Position numbers and translations under genes: made by a program
Source of the DNA: an uncultured Porphyromonadaceae bacterium
GTDB taxonomy: Bacteria; Bacteroidota; Bacteroidia; Bacteroidales; Muribaculaceae
Assembly: GCA_905193995.1 (NCBI GenBank)
Contig: CAJJQT010000084.1
Span: forward strand, 1 to 7,856
Direction: 5' to 3'
DNA: 7,856 nucleotides
Notes under the pieces: generated by a model
Told to the model about the DNA's origin: nothing
The model's database searches: none
The model's input: the letters and a program-made list of their open reading frames with translations, nothing else
Part shown: piece by piece, positions 1 to 4,966 of the stretch
How positions within the stretch are numbered: position 1 is the first letter of the stretch
How the letters are laid out: each line of letters opens with the position of its first letter

Positions 1-521
1 CATTCGGATGCTGGCCCCGCGCAGTCTTTGACAGGATTGGTCTGTTTGACCCGGATTTGATCCGCAATCAAGACGACGAGTTTAACGGCAGACTGATAAA
101 GAGCGGCGGTAAAATTTATCTTTTACCACACGTAAAGATAAAATACTTCGCTCGCGACAAGATTTCCAAAACGGCCAAAATGTTTTATCAGTATGGTTTG
201 TTCAAGCCGCTTGTCAATAAAAAGCTGGGGACGCCTGCAACTGTCCGTCAGTTCATACCTTTGGCCCTTGTTTTAGGAATAGTCTTCGGCTTAATAATTT
301 CTTTACTTTGGAAACCCTTTTGGATCCCGTATCTCGCCGGAATCCTTCTCTATATCGGGCTTGGCATATTCTTTTCTTTAAAATCAAGTCATAATCTTAA
401 ACAGATTTTTATTCAGACATGGACTTATATTGTCGTGCACATAAGTTATGGGGTAGGATATATTGTCGGAATATGGAAAATATTAACAAATAGATCATTT
501 AATGCTAAAATCAATCGTTGA
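1..521 (+). CDS. Family 2 glycosyltransferase, C-terminal part (5' end outside window)
   Basis: The reading frame is open from base 3 and ends at TGA 519-521, so only the C-terminal part (about 172 residues) is present. A TTG at 57 lies inside conserved sequence and is not the start. The visible N-terminal portion reads FGCWPRAVFDRIGLFDP, then IRNQDDEFNGRLIKSGGKI. This matches the end of the GT-A fold of ExoA-like GT2 enzymes, where the acidic DDE cluster lies by the catalytic base. After a basic stretch come about three hydrophobic segments (roughly FIPLALVLGIVFGLIISLLW, then IPYLAGILLYIGLGIFF, then YIVVHISYGVGYIVGIW), so the protein is probably anchored in the inner membrane with its catalytic domain in the cytoplasm. 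It would add a sugar from a nucleotide donor to a lipid-linked glycan; donor and acceptor cannot be read from the sequence. The next gene begins 6 bases later, suggesting one operon. Its bases are clearly more AT-rich than the next gene. Confidence 0.88.
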   Translation, partial: FGCWPRAVFDRIGLFDPDLIRNQDDEFNGRLIKSGGKIYLLPHVKIKYFARDKISKTAKMFYQYGLFKPLVNKKLGTPATVRQFIPLALVLGIVFGLIISLLWKPFWIPYLAGILLYIGLGIFFSLKSSHNLKQIFIQTWTYIVVHISYGVGYIVGIWKILTNRSFNAKINR

Positions 522-527
522 GGTATT

Positions 528-1769
528 ATGAATACTAAGCGGATTATACCTTTTTCGCCGCCGGATATGACGGAAGCGGAAGTGATGGAAGTGGCAGAGG
601 CCATGAAGTCGGGATGGATAACTACCGGACCGAAGACCAAGGAGTTTGAAAACCTGATCTCGATGTGCTGTCAGACGGCCCGCTACGACGCCGAGGGCAA
701 GCCTGTGCACAAGACTGCTTGTCTGAATTCGGCGACGGCGTGCATGGAGATGGCTCTGCGCGTGCTCGGCATCGGCGAGGGCGACGAGGTGATCGTACCG
801 GCTTACACTTATACGGCGACGGCAAGCGCAGTCTGCCACGTCGGCGCACGTCCGGTGCTGGTCGACTGCGCCCCGGACTCGTTCGAAATGGATTACGATA
901 AACTTGCCGACGCTATTACGGAACGAACCAAGGCTGTGATGCCCGTCGATCTGGGCGGTATCGTTGCCGACTACGACAAGGTCTTCGCGGCCGTCGAGAA
1001 CCGGAAGCATCTTTTCCGGGCTGCAAATGACATTCAGAAGGCTTATGGCCGCTGCATCGTCATCGCGGATGCGGCACATGCGTTCGGCGCGATGTGGCAC
1101 GGCAAGATGTGCGGCGAGATAGCGGATTTTACGTCGTTTTCGTTCCATGCTGTCAAGAATCTGACTACGGCCGAGGGAGGCGCGCTGACGTGGCGCTCGC
1201 AAGAGGGTGTCGACGACGAGGCCGTATACAAGCAGCTGCAGCTGCTTTCGCTTCACGGTCAGAACAAGGACGCGCTCGCCAAAACGAAGCTCGGAGCATG
1301 GGAATATGACATAATAGGCACGTGGTACAAATGCAATATGACCGATATCATGGCGGGCATAGGCCTGGCGCAACTAAAGCGCTATCCCGAGATGCTGCGC
1401 CGCCGCCGTCAGCTTATAGAGCGGTACAATGTGGCTCTCGAGCCCCTGGGCGTCAAAGTTCTGACGCACTATAGCAACGAGCACTCCTCCAGCGGACACC
1501 TTTACCTCACCCGTATCCCGGATATCACCGTGGATCAGCGCAACGACATCATCGTCAGAATGGCCGAGCGCGGGATTGCAACGAACGTACACTACAAACC
1601 GCTGCCCATGATGACGGCCTACAAGGCATTGGGCTATGACATCAAGGACTATCCGAACGCCTACGAGCAGTATCAGAACGAGATAACCCTGCCGCTGCAC
1701 ACACGTCTGACCGATGAGGACGTCGAATACATCCTCGACAACTACACTGACATAATCTCGAAACTTTGA
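528..1769 (+). CDS. DegT/DnrJ/EryC1/StrS-family PLP-dependent sugar aminotransferase
   Basis: This 413-residue protein has the full architecture of the DegT/ArnB fold-type I aminotransferases, which transfer an amino group (usually from glutamate) to a keto-sugar nucleotide. N-terminal marks are SGWITTGPKTKEFE (28-41) and LNSATACMEMAL (66-77). GDEVIVPAYTYTATASAV (85-102) and the cofactor-binding Asp181 in IADAAHAFGA follow. The Schiff-base lysine is Lys210 in SFHAVKNLTTAEGGAL. The C-terminal region has the sugar-site HYKPLP motif (355-360) and ends in a typical TDEDVEYIL helix. It is slightly longer than many family members (about 370-390 residues), with extra sequence around 147-175, and has MPVDLGG where many members have PVH-x-x-G. 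ATG 528 follows the glycosyltransferase stop by 6 bases, and the phosphoglycosyl transferase overlaps its end, so it very likely supplies an amino sugar for a surface polysaccharide or glycan. The exact product is unknown. Confidence 0.93.
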   Translation: MNTKRIIPFSPPDMTEAEVMEVAEAMKSGWITTGPKTKEFENLISMCCQTARYDAEGKPVHKTACLNSATACMEMALRVLGIGEGDEVIVPAYTYTATASAVCHVGARPVLVDCAPDSFEMDYDKLADAITERTKAVMPVDLGGIVADYDKVFAAVENRKHLFRAANDIQKAYGRCIVIADAAHAFGAMWHGKMCGEIADFTSFSFHAVKNLTTAEGGALTWRSQEGVDDEAVYKQLQLLSLHGQNKDALAKTKLGAWEYDIIGTWYKCNMTDIMAGIGLAQLKRYPEMLRRRRQLIERYNVALEPLGVKVLTHYSNEHSSSGHLYLTRIPDITVDQRNDIIVRMAERGIATNVHYKPLPMMTAYKALGYDIKDYPNAYEQYQNEITLPLHTRLTDEDVEYILDNYTDIISKL

Positions 1770-2356
1770 AGCGTACATTCGATATTGTCGCCAGCGGGCT
1801 GGGGCTTATTATCCTCAGCCCCGTCTTCATCATTCTGGCTGTCTGGATCAAGGCCGATTCGCGCGGACCGGTGTTCTACCGCCAGGTTCGTGTCGGTCGC
1901 AAAAACCGCGATTTCCGTCTGTTCAAATTCCGATCGATGCGCCCCGACAGCGACAAGCTCGGACTCATCACCGTCGGAGGCCACGACCCGCGCGTGACAC
2001 GGTCGGGTTATTACATACGCAAATACAAGCTTGATGAGCTCCCGCAGCTGATCAATGTATTCATAGGCGACATGAGCCTTGTCGGCCCGCGGCCGGAGGT
2101 ACGTAAATATGTCGACATGTACACACCGGAGCAGATGCGTGTGTTGTCCGTCAGGCCCGGTATCACATCGCTGGCGTCCATACGGTACCGGAACGAGAAC
2201 GATATACTGGCCGCCGCCGCCGATCCCGACCGCGCATACATCGAGCGTGTGATGCCCGACAAGATCGCCATTGACCTTGAATACGTCGAGCGCGCAACGC
2301 TCTGGAACGACATCAAGCTAATATTCTCCACTTTCCGGGAGATTATCGTCAAATAA
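1766..2356 (+). CDS. PglC/WcaJ-type polyprenyl-phosphate phosphoglycosyl transferase (TTG start)
   Basis: A 196-residue monotopic phosphoglycosyl transferase, the compact PglC-like form without the extra membrane domain of WbaP. It moves a sugar-1-phosphate from a nucleotide sugar to undecaprenyl phosphate, the first membrane step of glycan assembly. Residues 4-30 form the re-entrant membrane helix with the Ser18-Pro19 break. GPVFYRQVRVGR (34-45) and LFKFRSMRPDSD follow. The catalytic Asp90-Glu91 dyad sits in KLDELPQL, then come GDMSLVGPRPE (101-111) and VRPGITSLASIRYRNEN. Start choice: an in-frame TGA at 1748-1750 rules out an upstream start, and the family-typical MKRTFDI begins exactly at TTG 1766. 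That TTG shares bases with the aminotransferase stop (TTGA, 1766-1769), implying translational coupling. A natural reading is that the upstream aminotransferase makes the sugar this enzyme loads, but the substrate is inferred only from position. Confidence 0.94.
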   Translation: MKRTFDIVASGLGLIILSPVFIILAVWIKADSRGPVFYRQVRVGRKNRDFRLFKFRSMRPDSDKLGLITVGGHDPRVTRSGYYIRKYKLDELPQLINVFIGDMSLVGPRPEVRKYVDMYTPEQMRVLSVRPGITSLASIRYRNENDILAAAADPDRAYIERVMPDKIAIDLEYVERATLWNDIKLIFSTFREIIVK

Positions 2357-2382
2357 CCATAAAGCTGTTTTTGAACGTTCAG

Positions 2383-2409
2383 GAGGGGCGCGCGGGCGGC
2401 CCTCTTTTT
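2383..2409 (+). terminator. Rho-independent terminator closing the polysaccharide operon
   Basis: GAGGG (2383-2387) pairs with CCCTC (2400-2404). One G.G mismatch follows, then three inner GC pairs around a GCGG loop. TTTTT follows directly at 2405-2409. It starts 27 bases after the phosphoglycosyl transferase stop and lies just before the end of the convergent barrel gene. There is no T-run on the minus strand side, so it should work mainly on plus-strand transcripts. A 10-bp palindrome TGAACGTTCA (2372-2381) lies just upstream. Confidence 0.75.
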
Positions 2410-2411
2410 GT

Positions 2412-3017
2412 TCAGGGGAGCTGGAAGTCGAGGGAAAGGCTGGCGGTGAATTTGACGAAGTGGCCCTGGTAGTGGCCGGACTCGACGGGGATGTAGCTGT
2501 CGGGGTAATCGGGCGAGGGAATATGGCTGTAGGTGGGCATGCGCCGGCCGAAGAGGGTGATGCCGAGGCCGAAGTTTACGGCGGTCTTGCGGCCCCAGTT
2601 GAAGCGGTAGCCGACCATGGGCGAGAAGTAGATGCCGCCGTGGTCGGAGAGGTTGGCTCCGAGCCGAACGGAAAGGTAGGGGGTGAAGCGTCCCCAGCGG
2701 GCGTCGAGGCGCGATTCGGCGAAAACGGGGACGATGAAGCGTGGCTCACCGTCGTTGTTGTGGTATTTTTTCCAGTCGAGATTGATCTGGAAGCCGGCTC
2801 CGCCGCCGACGTAGAGCCAGCTGTTGAGCTGATAGCCGTGGGATGTGGTGAATCCTGTAAAGATGCGCGACGATCCGGGATCGCCGCCGATGAAGCCGAG
2901 GTTGAGGTCGAGATAGTTGCTCCAGTCGATGAAGCCGCGGTAGCCGCGTTCGGGCTGACGCGCGAACGCCGAGGCTGCGCCGAAGCAGAGAAGTATGATG
3001 ATAATGAAACGTTTCAT
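2412..3017 (-). CDS. Small outer-membrane beta-barrel protein (Bacteroidales conserved hypothetical)
   Basis: A 201-residue exported protein. Residues 1-19 form a signal peptide (basic MKR, hydrophobic FIIIILLCFGAA, cleavage likely after AFA-19), followed by mature RQPERGYRGFIDW. The rest alternates short amphipathic strands with turns: LDLNLGFIGG, HGYQLNSWLYVGGGAGFQINL (60-80), RFIVPVFAESRLD, FTPYLSVRLGANL, SPMVGYRFNWG, TAVNFGLGITLFG and FVKFTASLSLDFQLP. The gene ends in an aromatic-rich strand, as expected for a barrel of about eight strands inserted in the outer membrane. The RGF...HGYQ...VGGG pattern resembles a common family of uncharacterised Bacteroidales barrel proteins; this is pattern memory, not a search. 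The function is unknown. The gene sits 72 bases downstream of hxlR on the same strand but has its own good promoter, so it need not be co-transcribed. A long plus-strand open frame over it is an antisense shadow. Confidence 0.8.
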   Translation of the reverse strand: MKRFIIIILLCFGAASAFARQPERGYRGFIDWSNYLDLNLGFIGGDPGSSRIFTGFTTSHGYQLNSWLYVGGGAGFQINLDWKKYHNNDGEPRFIVPVFAESRLDARWGRFTPYLSVRLGANLSDHGGIYFSPMVGYRFNWGRKTAVNFGLGITLFGRRMPTYSHIPSPDYPDSYIPVESGHYQGHFVKFTASLSLDFQLP

Positions 3018-3021
3018 GTCA

Positions 3022-3052
3022 CAAATTTAGGCAAATCCAAGCAGACGGGCAA
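3022..3052 (-). promoter_or_regulatory. Bacteroidetes-type promoter for the small barrel gene
   Basis: Read on the minus strand, TTG (3052-3050), 20 bases, then TAAATTTG (3029-3022) is a full match to the TAnnTTTG -7 consensus with a standard -33 spacing. The -7 box ends only 4 bases before the ATG at 3017, so the predicted transcript would have almost no leader. Confidence 0.55.
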
Positions 3053-3089
3053 TAACGGCAGTCGCTTTAACTATTTTTAAAAACCTACG

Positions 3090-3467
3090 CTATGTGGCTG
3101 CGGCTACGCTGTAGGCCTTGCGGTGAGCTATGACTGACTGCATGTGGGTGAGGGCCCACTCGGTGAGCTGCATGATGAGGGGGATGAGGGAGCGGCCGGT
3201 CTCGGTAAGCGAGTATTCGACCTTTGGGGGAACCTGTGCATAAACCTTGCGGGCAATGAGGCCGTCGGCCTCGAGTGTGCGGAGGGTCGACGACAGGACG
3301 CGGGTAGATATGTCGGGAATCTTGCGGCCAAGTTCGTTGAAGCGCACGACGCCTTCGGCATTGATGATCAACAGGACAAGGAGCGACCATTTGTCGCCGA
3401 AACGTGCGACGACGTTGCGTATGGGGCAAATCTCGATTATCGAATTCTTTTCTGCTGATTTTTTCAT
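3090..3467 (-). CDS. HxlR-family winged-helix transcription regulator
   Basis: A 125-residue protein covering the whole HxlR (MarR-like) domain. Signature parts in order are CPIRNVVARFGDKWSLLVL (14-32), RFNELGRKIPDIS (42-54), the recognition helix region STRVLSSTLRTLEADGL (54-70), the wing IARKVYAQVPPKVEYSLTETG (71-91), and the dimer helix SLIPLIMQLTEWA. HxlR proteins are dimeric DNA-binding regulators that often control a neighbouring redox or detoxification gene. In several, an N-terminal cysteine in the CPI motif senses oxidants or electrophiles. Here Cys14 is the only cysteine in the protein, so any thiol sensing would be by mixed disulfide or between subunits. ATG 3467 is preceded by its own promoter with a palindrome over the -7 box, which suggests autoregulation. 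The divergent cupin gene is the most likely target. The family call is secure; signal and targets are inferred. Confidence 0.94.
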   Translation of the reverse strand: MKKSAEKNSIIEICPIRNVVARFGDKWSLLVLLIINAEGVVRFNELGRKIPDISTRVLSSTLRTLEADGLIARKVYAQVPPKVEYSLTETGRSLIPLIMQLTEWALTHMQSVIAHRKAYSVAAAT

Positions 3468-3479
3468 ATCTTATGCTTT

Positions 3480-3491
3480 ACTTTGCAAAGT
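3480..3491. promoter_or_regulatory. Palindrome ACTTTGCAAAGT, candidate HxlR operator
   Basis: A perfect 12-bp palindrome covers the -7 box and predicted transcription start of hxlR. A dimeric regulator bound here would block its own promoter. Part of the symmetry (CTTTG) is shared with the promoter consensus itself, so chance is not excluded. Confidence 0.35.
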
Positions 3492-3516
3492 TACTGACAA
3501 AAATGCGGATACACAA
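3486..3516 (-). promoter_or_regulatory. Promoter of the HxlR regulator gene
   Basis: On the minus strand, TTG (3516-3514), 20 bases, then TAACTTTG (3493-3486) exactly matches the Bacteroidetes -7 consensus. The -7 box ends 18 bases before the ATG, leaving a short leader with no obvious Shine-Dalgarno sequence. Confidence 0.7.
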
Positions 3517-3553
3517 GCATCCGATTTTTTTGAAAAAAATAGCCGAGGTAAAG

Positions 3554-3580
3554 TTCTGTCGACCAGCAAAAGTGACAGAA
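3554..3580. repeat. Inverted repeat TTCTGTC-N13-GACAGAA in the divergent intergenic region
   Basis: Perfect 7-bp arms (3554-3560 and 3574-3580) lie between the two divergent promoters, upstream of both -33 elements. Related TGACA words occur at 3495 and 3611. The position suits a shared regulatory site, but no family consensus known to me is matched. Confidence 0.3.
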
Positions 3581-3609
3581 AGGTTACTATAGGCTGAATA
3601 AGTAAGTTC

Positions 3610-3640
3610 TTGACAGGCGGAGATTTGTGTTGTAATTTTG
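3610..3640 (+). promoter_or_regulatory. Promoter of the cupin gene
   Basis: TTG (3610-3612), 20 bases, then TAATTTTG (3633-3640) fully matches the Bacteroidetes consensus. The -7 box lies 30 bases before the ATG. An inverted repeat GTAAT-N5-ATTAC (3632-3646) overlaps it and could be an operator. Confidence 0.7.
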
Positions 3641-3670
3641 CATTACGAAACATCATAAACAATATTAGAT

Positions 3671-4120
3671 ATGAAACAGATTCAGAAACTCACGGCCGGC
3701 GCGAACTACAGCGCCGCCAATTTCGGCAAACTCGCTGACGTAAAAGACTACGTTCTCGAACTCGGCCCTGAAATAAAAATCCCCGGGAAAGTGTTCGGCG
3801 GACAGGCCGTCGGCGCTACCGGCGGCGAATTCTCACTGCAGGTGTTCGCTCCCGGGCAGGAAACGGGCTTTCTGCACACCCATAAGAACCATGAGGAGCT
3901 ATACTTCTTTCTCTCGGGTAAGGGCGAATTCCAGGTCGACGGCACAGTGTTCCCGATCGAGGAAAGCAGCGTGGTGCGCGTGGCGCCCGACGGCAAGCGC
4001 TCTGTGCGCAACAACGGCAGTGAACCGCTGGTGATGCTGTGCGTACAATACCGCGGCAACACCTTCACGGCCGAAGATGCCGCCGACGGCAACATTCTCG
4101 CCGAGCCCGTGAAGTGGTGA
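3671..4120 (+). CDS. Small single-domain cupin protein
   Basis: A 149-residue cytoplasmic protein without signal peptide, forming one cupin beta-barrel. Motif 1 is LHTHKNHEELYFFLSGKGEF (68-87), giving metal ligands His69, His71 and Glu75 or Glu76. Motif 2 is VAPDGKRSVRN (104-114), where the usual PxGxxH histidine is Ser111. The protein therefore has three of the four classical ligands. Metal binding may still occur with water as the fourth ligand, or the domain may serve in sugar or small-molecule binding rather than redox chemistry. The N-terminal part (1-45) contains KLTAGANYSAANFGKL, typical of a stand-alone Bacteroidota cupin group as I remember it, in which this position also tends to be non-His. 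ATG 3671 is the first start after a consensus promoter. It is divergent from hxlR with two facing promoters, so it is probably HxlR-controlled. The substrate is unknown. Confidence 0.88.
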   Translation: MKQIQKLTAGANYSAANFGKLADVKDYVLELGPEIKIPGKVFGGQAVGATGGEFSLQVFAPGQETGFLHTHKNHEELYFFLSGKGEFQVDGTVFPIEESSVVRVAPDGKRSVRNNGSEPLVMLCVQYRGNTFTAEDAADGNILAEPVKW

Positions 4121-4139
4121 TCCGATGGCTTTATGACAG

Positions 4140-4180
4140 GTAATGAGGCCGCGCCGTTTTTTTCGGCGCGGCCTCATTAC
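4140..4180. terminator. Perfect 17-bp stem-loop with T7 loop, probable terminator
   Basis: GTAATGAGGCCGCGCCG (4140-4156) is the exact reverse complement of 4164-4180, with loop TTTTTTT at 4157-4163. It begins 20 bases after the cupin stop and precedes the crp promoter. Unlike a standard terminator, the T-run is in the loop and the stem is followed by AATATAAAAAACGG, not T's. It most likely insulates cupin from crp, but it may be a mobile or repeated palindromic unit. Confidence 0.6.
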
Positions 4181-4223
4181 AATATAAAAAACGGCCAAGG
4201 GGATGTATATGAAACTTTTTTTG

Positions 4224-4231
4224 TAACTTTA
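4224..4231 (+). promoter_or_regulatory. Possible -7 box of the Crp-like regulator gene
   Basis: TAACTTTA differs from TAnnTTTG in the last base and follows a T-rich run (4216-4222). No convincing TTG is found about 20 bases upstream, so this is a weak call. If real, the leader would be about 75 bases and contain the 4253-4282 hairpin. Confidence 0.35.
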
Positions 4232-4252
4232 CGCTGTCAAACAAACGCAGGG

Positions 4253-4282
4253 TGCAGATATACGGCCGTCCTTCGGCCTGCA
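4253..4282 (+). other. Potential hairpin in the crp leader
   Basis: GGCCG (4264-4268) pairs with CGGCC (4274-4278) around a TCCTT loop. TGCA (4253-4256) can extend the stem by pairing with TGCA (4279-4282) across a one-sided bulge. There is no T-run after it. It lies 26 bases before the ATG and may affect translation or mRNA stability; no known riboswitch is recognised. Confidence 0.3.
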
Positions 4283-4308
4283 AATTATTCTTTAGTATTT
4301 TCAGTCCA

Positions 4309-4869
4309 ATGTCCTCGCAGTTCAATTCATATATCGATAATATCGACACCGGATTCTGGCAGAATCTTTGCAAAAGCCGGGGTCAGCTGCGTCGTTACGA
4401 CAAGGGCGAGGAATTCATCACAGCAGGAACCGTGGGGCGATATTTCGGCTATGTCAAATCAGGCGCGTTGAAATACGAATGCTATTCGACGGACGGGACA
4501 CCCCATGTGGTCGGACTCGAGTTTGCGGGACATTTTGTCTGCGATTTTCCCGGATCGCTCTATCAGCTGAAGTCGCGGTGCTCGATCATAGCCACCGTAC
4601 CCTGCGAGATCTACTGTCTGGCGTCGACCGAAATAGCGGAGTTGATGCGGACAGATGACGCGGTACGTGAAGTGGTAGAGGCCACTGTCCGCGAAGTATT
4701 TTATACTCTCTACGACAGACACGTCGACCTATACTGCAAATCGCCGCAGCAACGATACGACGAACTGCTCAGCCACGACCCGAACCTGTTCCGATTATTC
4801 TCGCTCAGAGACATCGCTTCGCTGCTTGACATCACTCCCACTCACCTGAGCCGGCTGCGCAAGAAATAA
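4309..4869 (+). CDS. Crp/Fnr-family transcription regulator
   Basis: A 186-residue regulator, normal size for the short Bacteroidota Crp-type proteins. Residues about 20-115 form the cNMP-binding-like jelly roll (RRYDKGEEFITAGTVGRYFGYVKSG, then VVGLEFAGHFVCDFPG). About 116-143 is the dimerisation helix. Residues 148-186 form the helix-turn-helix, with LRDIASLLDITPTHLSRLRKK as the DNA-reading end. The phosphate-binding RxS/T signature of true cAMP receptors is not evident, so the effector is unlikely to be simply cAMP. Seven cysteines are scattered (21, 58, 78, 91, 99, 103, 143) without the N-terminal Fnr iron-sulfur cluster spacing. ATG 4309 is chosen over an in-frame GTG at 4252: the extra 19 residues are low in conserved character, and the family normally begins shortly before the jelly roll. 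The barrel gene follows 97 bases downstream on the same strand and is a plausible target. Confidence 0.93.
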   Translation: MSSQFNSYIDNIDTGFWQNLCKSRGQLRRYDKGEEFITAGTVGRYFGYVKSGALKYECYSTDGTPHVVGLEFAGHFVCDFPGSLYQLKSRCSIIATVPCEIYCLASTEIAELMRTDDAVREVVEATVREVFYTLYDRHVDLYCKSPQQRYDELLSHDPNLFRLFSLRDIASLLDITPTHLSRLRKK

Positions 4870-4893
4870 AAAATTACCCGCGAGCGCTACTTT

Positions 4894-4907
4894 TCAACAT
4901 TTGTTGA
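4894..4907. promoter_or_regulatory. Palindrome TCAACA-TT-TGTTGA, candidate Crp-type operator
   Basis: Perfect 6-bp arms around a 2-base centre lie between the crp-like gene and the outer-membrane barrel gene, at the expected -33 region of the barrel promoter. The length and two-fold symmetry fit a helix-turn-helix dimer site, although it is not the E. coli CRP (TGTGA-N6-TCACA) or FNR (TTGAT-N4-ATCAA) sequence. Confidence 0.4.
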
Positions 4908-4929
4908 GAGCAGTTACATATGATTTGAC

Positions 4930-4937
4930 TAATTTCG
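4930..4937 (+). promoter_or_regulatory. Possible -7 box of the outer-membrane barrel gene
   Basis: TAATTTCG has one mismatch to TAnnTTTG and lies 29 bases before the ATG at 4967. The nearest TTG (4904-4906) is 23 bases upstream, at the long end of the spacing range. The same TTCGCG ending is seen before the reductase gene at 7162. Confidence 0.4.
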
Positions 4938-4966
4938 CGGCAAATAATCACATTTGCAGCGCATTT

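Noticed and set aside
495..1373. Long minus-strand open frame (292 codons) opposite the aminotransferase
   Set aside because: The plus strand encodes a complete DegT enzyme with all motifs. The antisense product is rich in Arg and His with no recognisable domain, as expected for the complement of a GC-rich gene.
2460..3080. Plus-strand open frame of 206 codons opposite the small barrel gene
   Set aside because: Its product is an Ala/Val/Glu/Gly-rich sequence without domains. The minus strand has a signal peptide, barrel strands and a consensus promoter.
3074..3083. TTTTTAAAAA palindrome between hxlR and the barrel gene
   Set aside because: It is short and AT-only with no GC stem, so too weak to call a terminator or operator.
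3144..3458. Plus-strand open frame opposite the HxlR regulator
   Set aside because: HxlR signature motifs are unambiguous on the minus strand; this is a shadow.
4252..4308. Upstream GTG start adding 19 residues to the Crp-like protein
   Set aside because: The added segment overlaps a possible leader hairpin, has no conserved character, and ATG 4309 gives the normal family length.
4133..4373. Small open frames on both strands across the 17-bp hairpin and crp leader
   Set aside because: They are created partly by the inverted repeat, overlap the crp gene or its leader, and show no protein-like features.
4901..4966. Upstream TTG start adding 22 residues to the outer-membrane barrel protein
   Set aside because: It would place a polar segment before the signal peptide and would include the probable promoter; ATG 4967 begins a textbook signal sequence.
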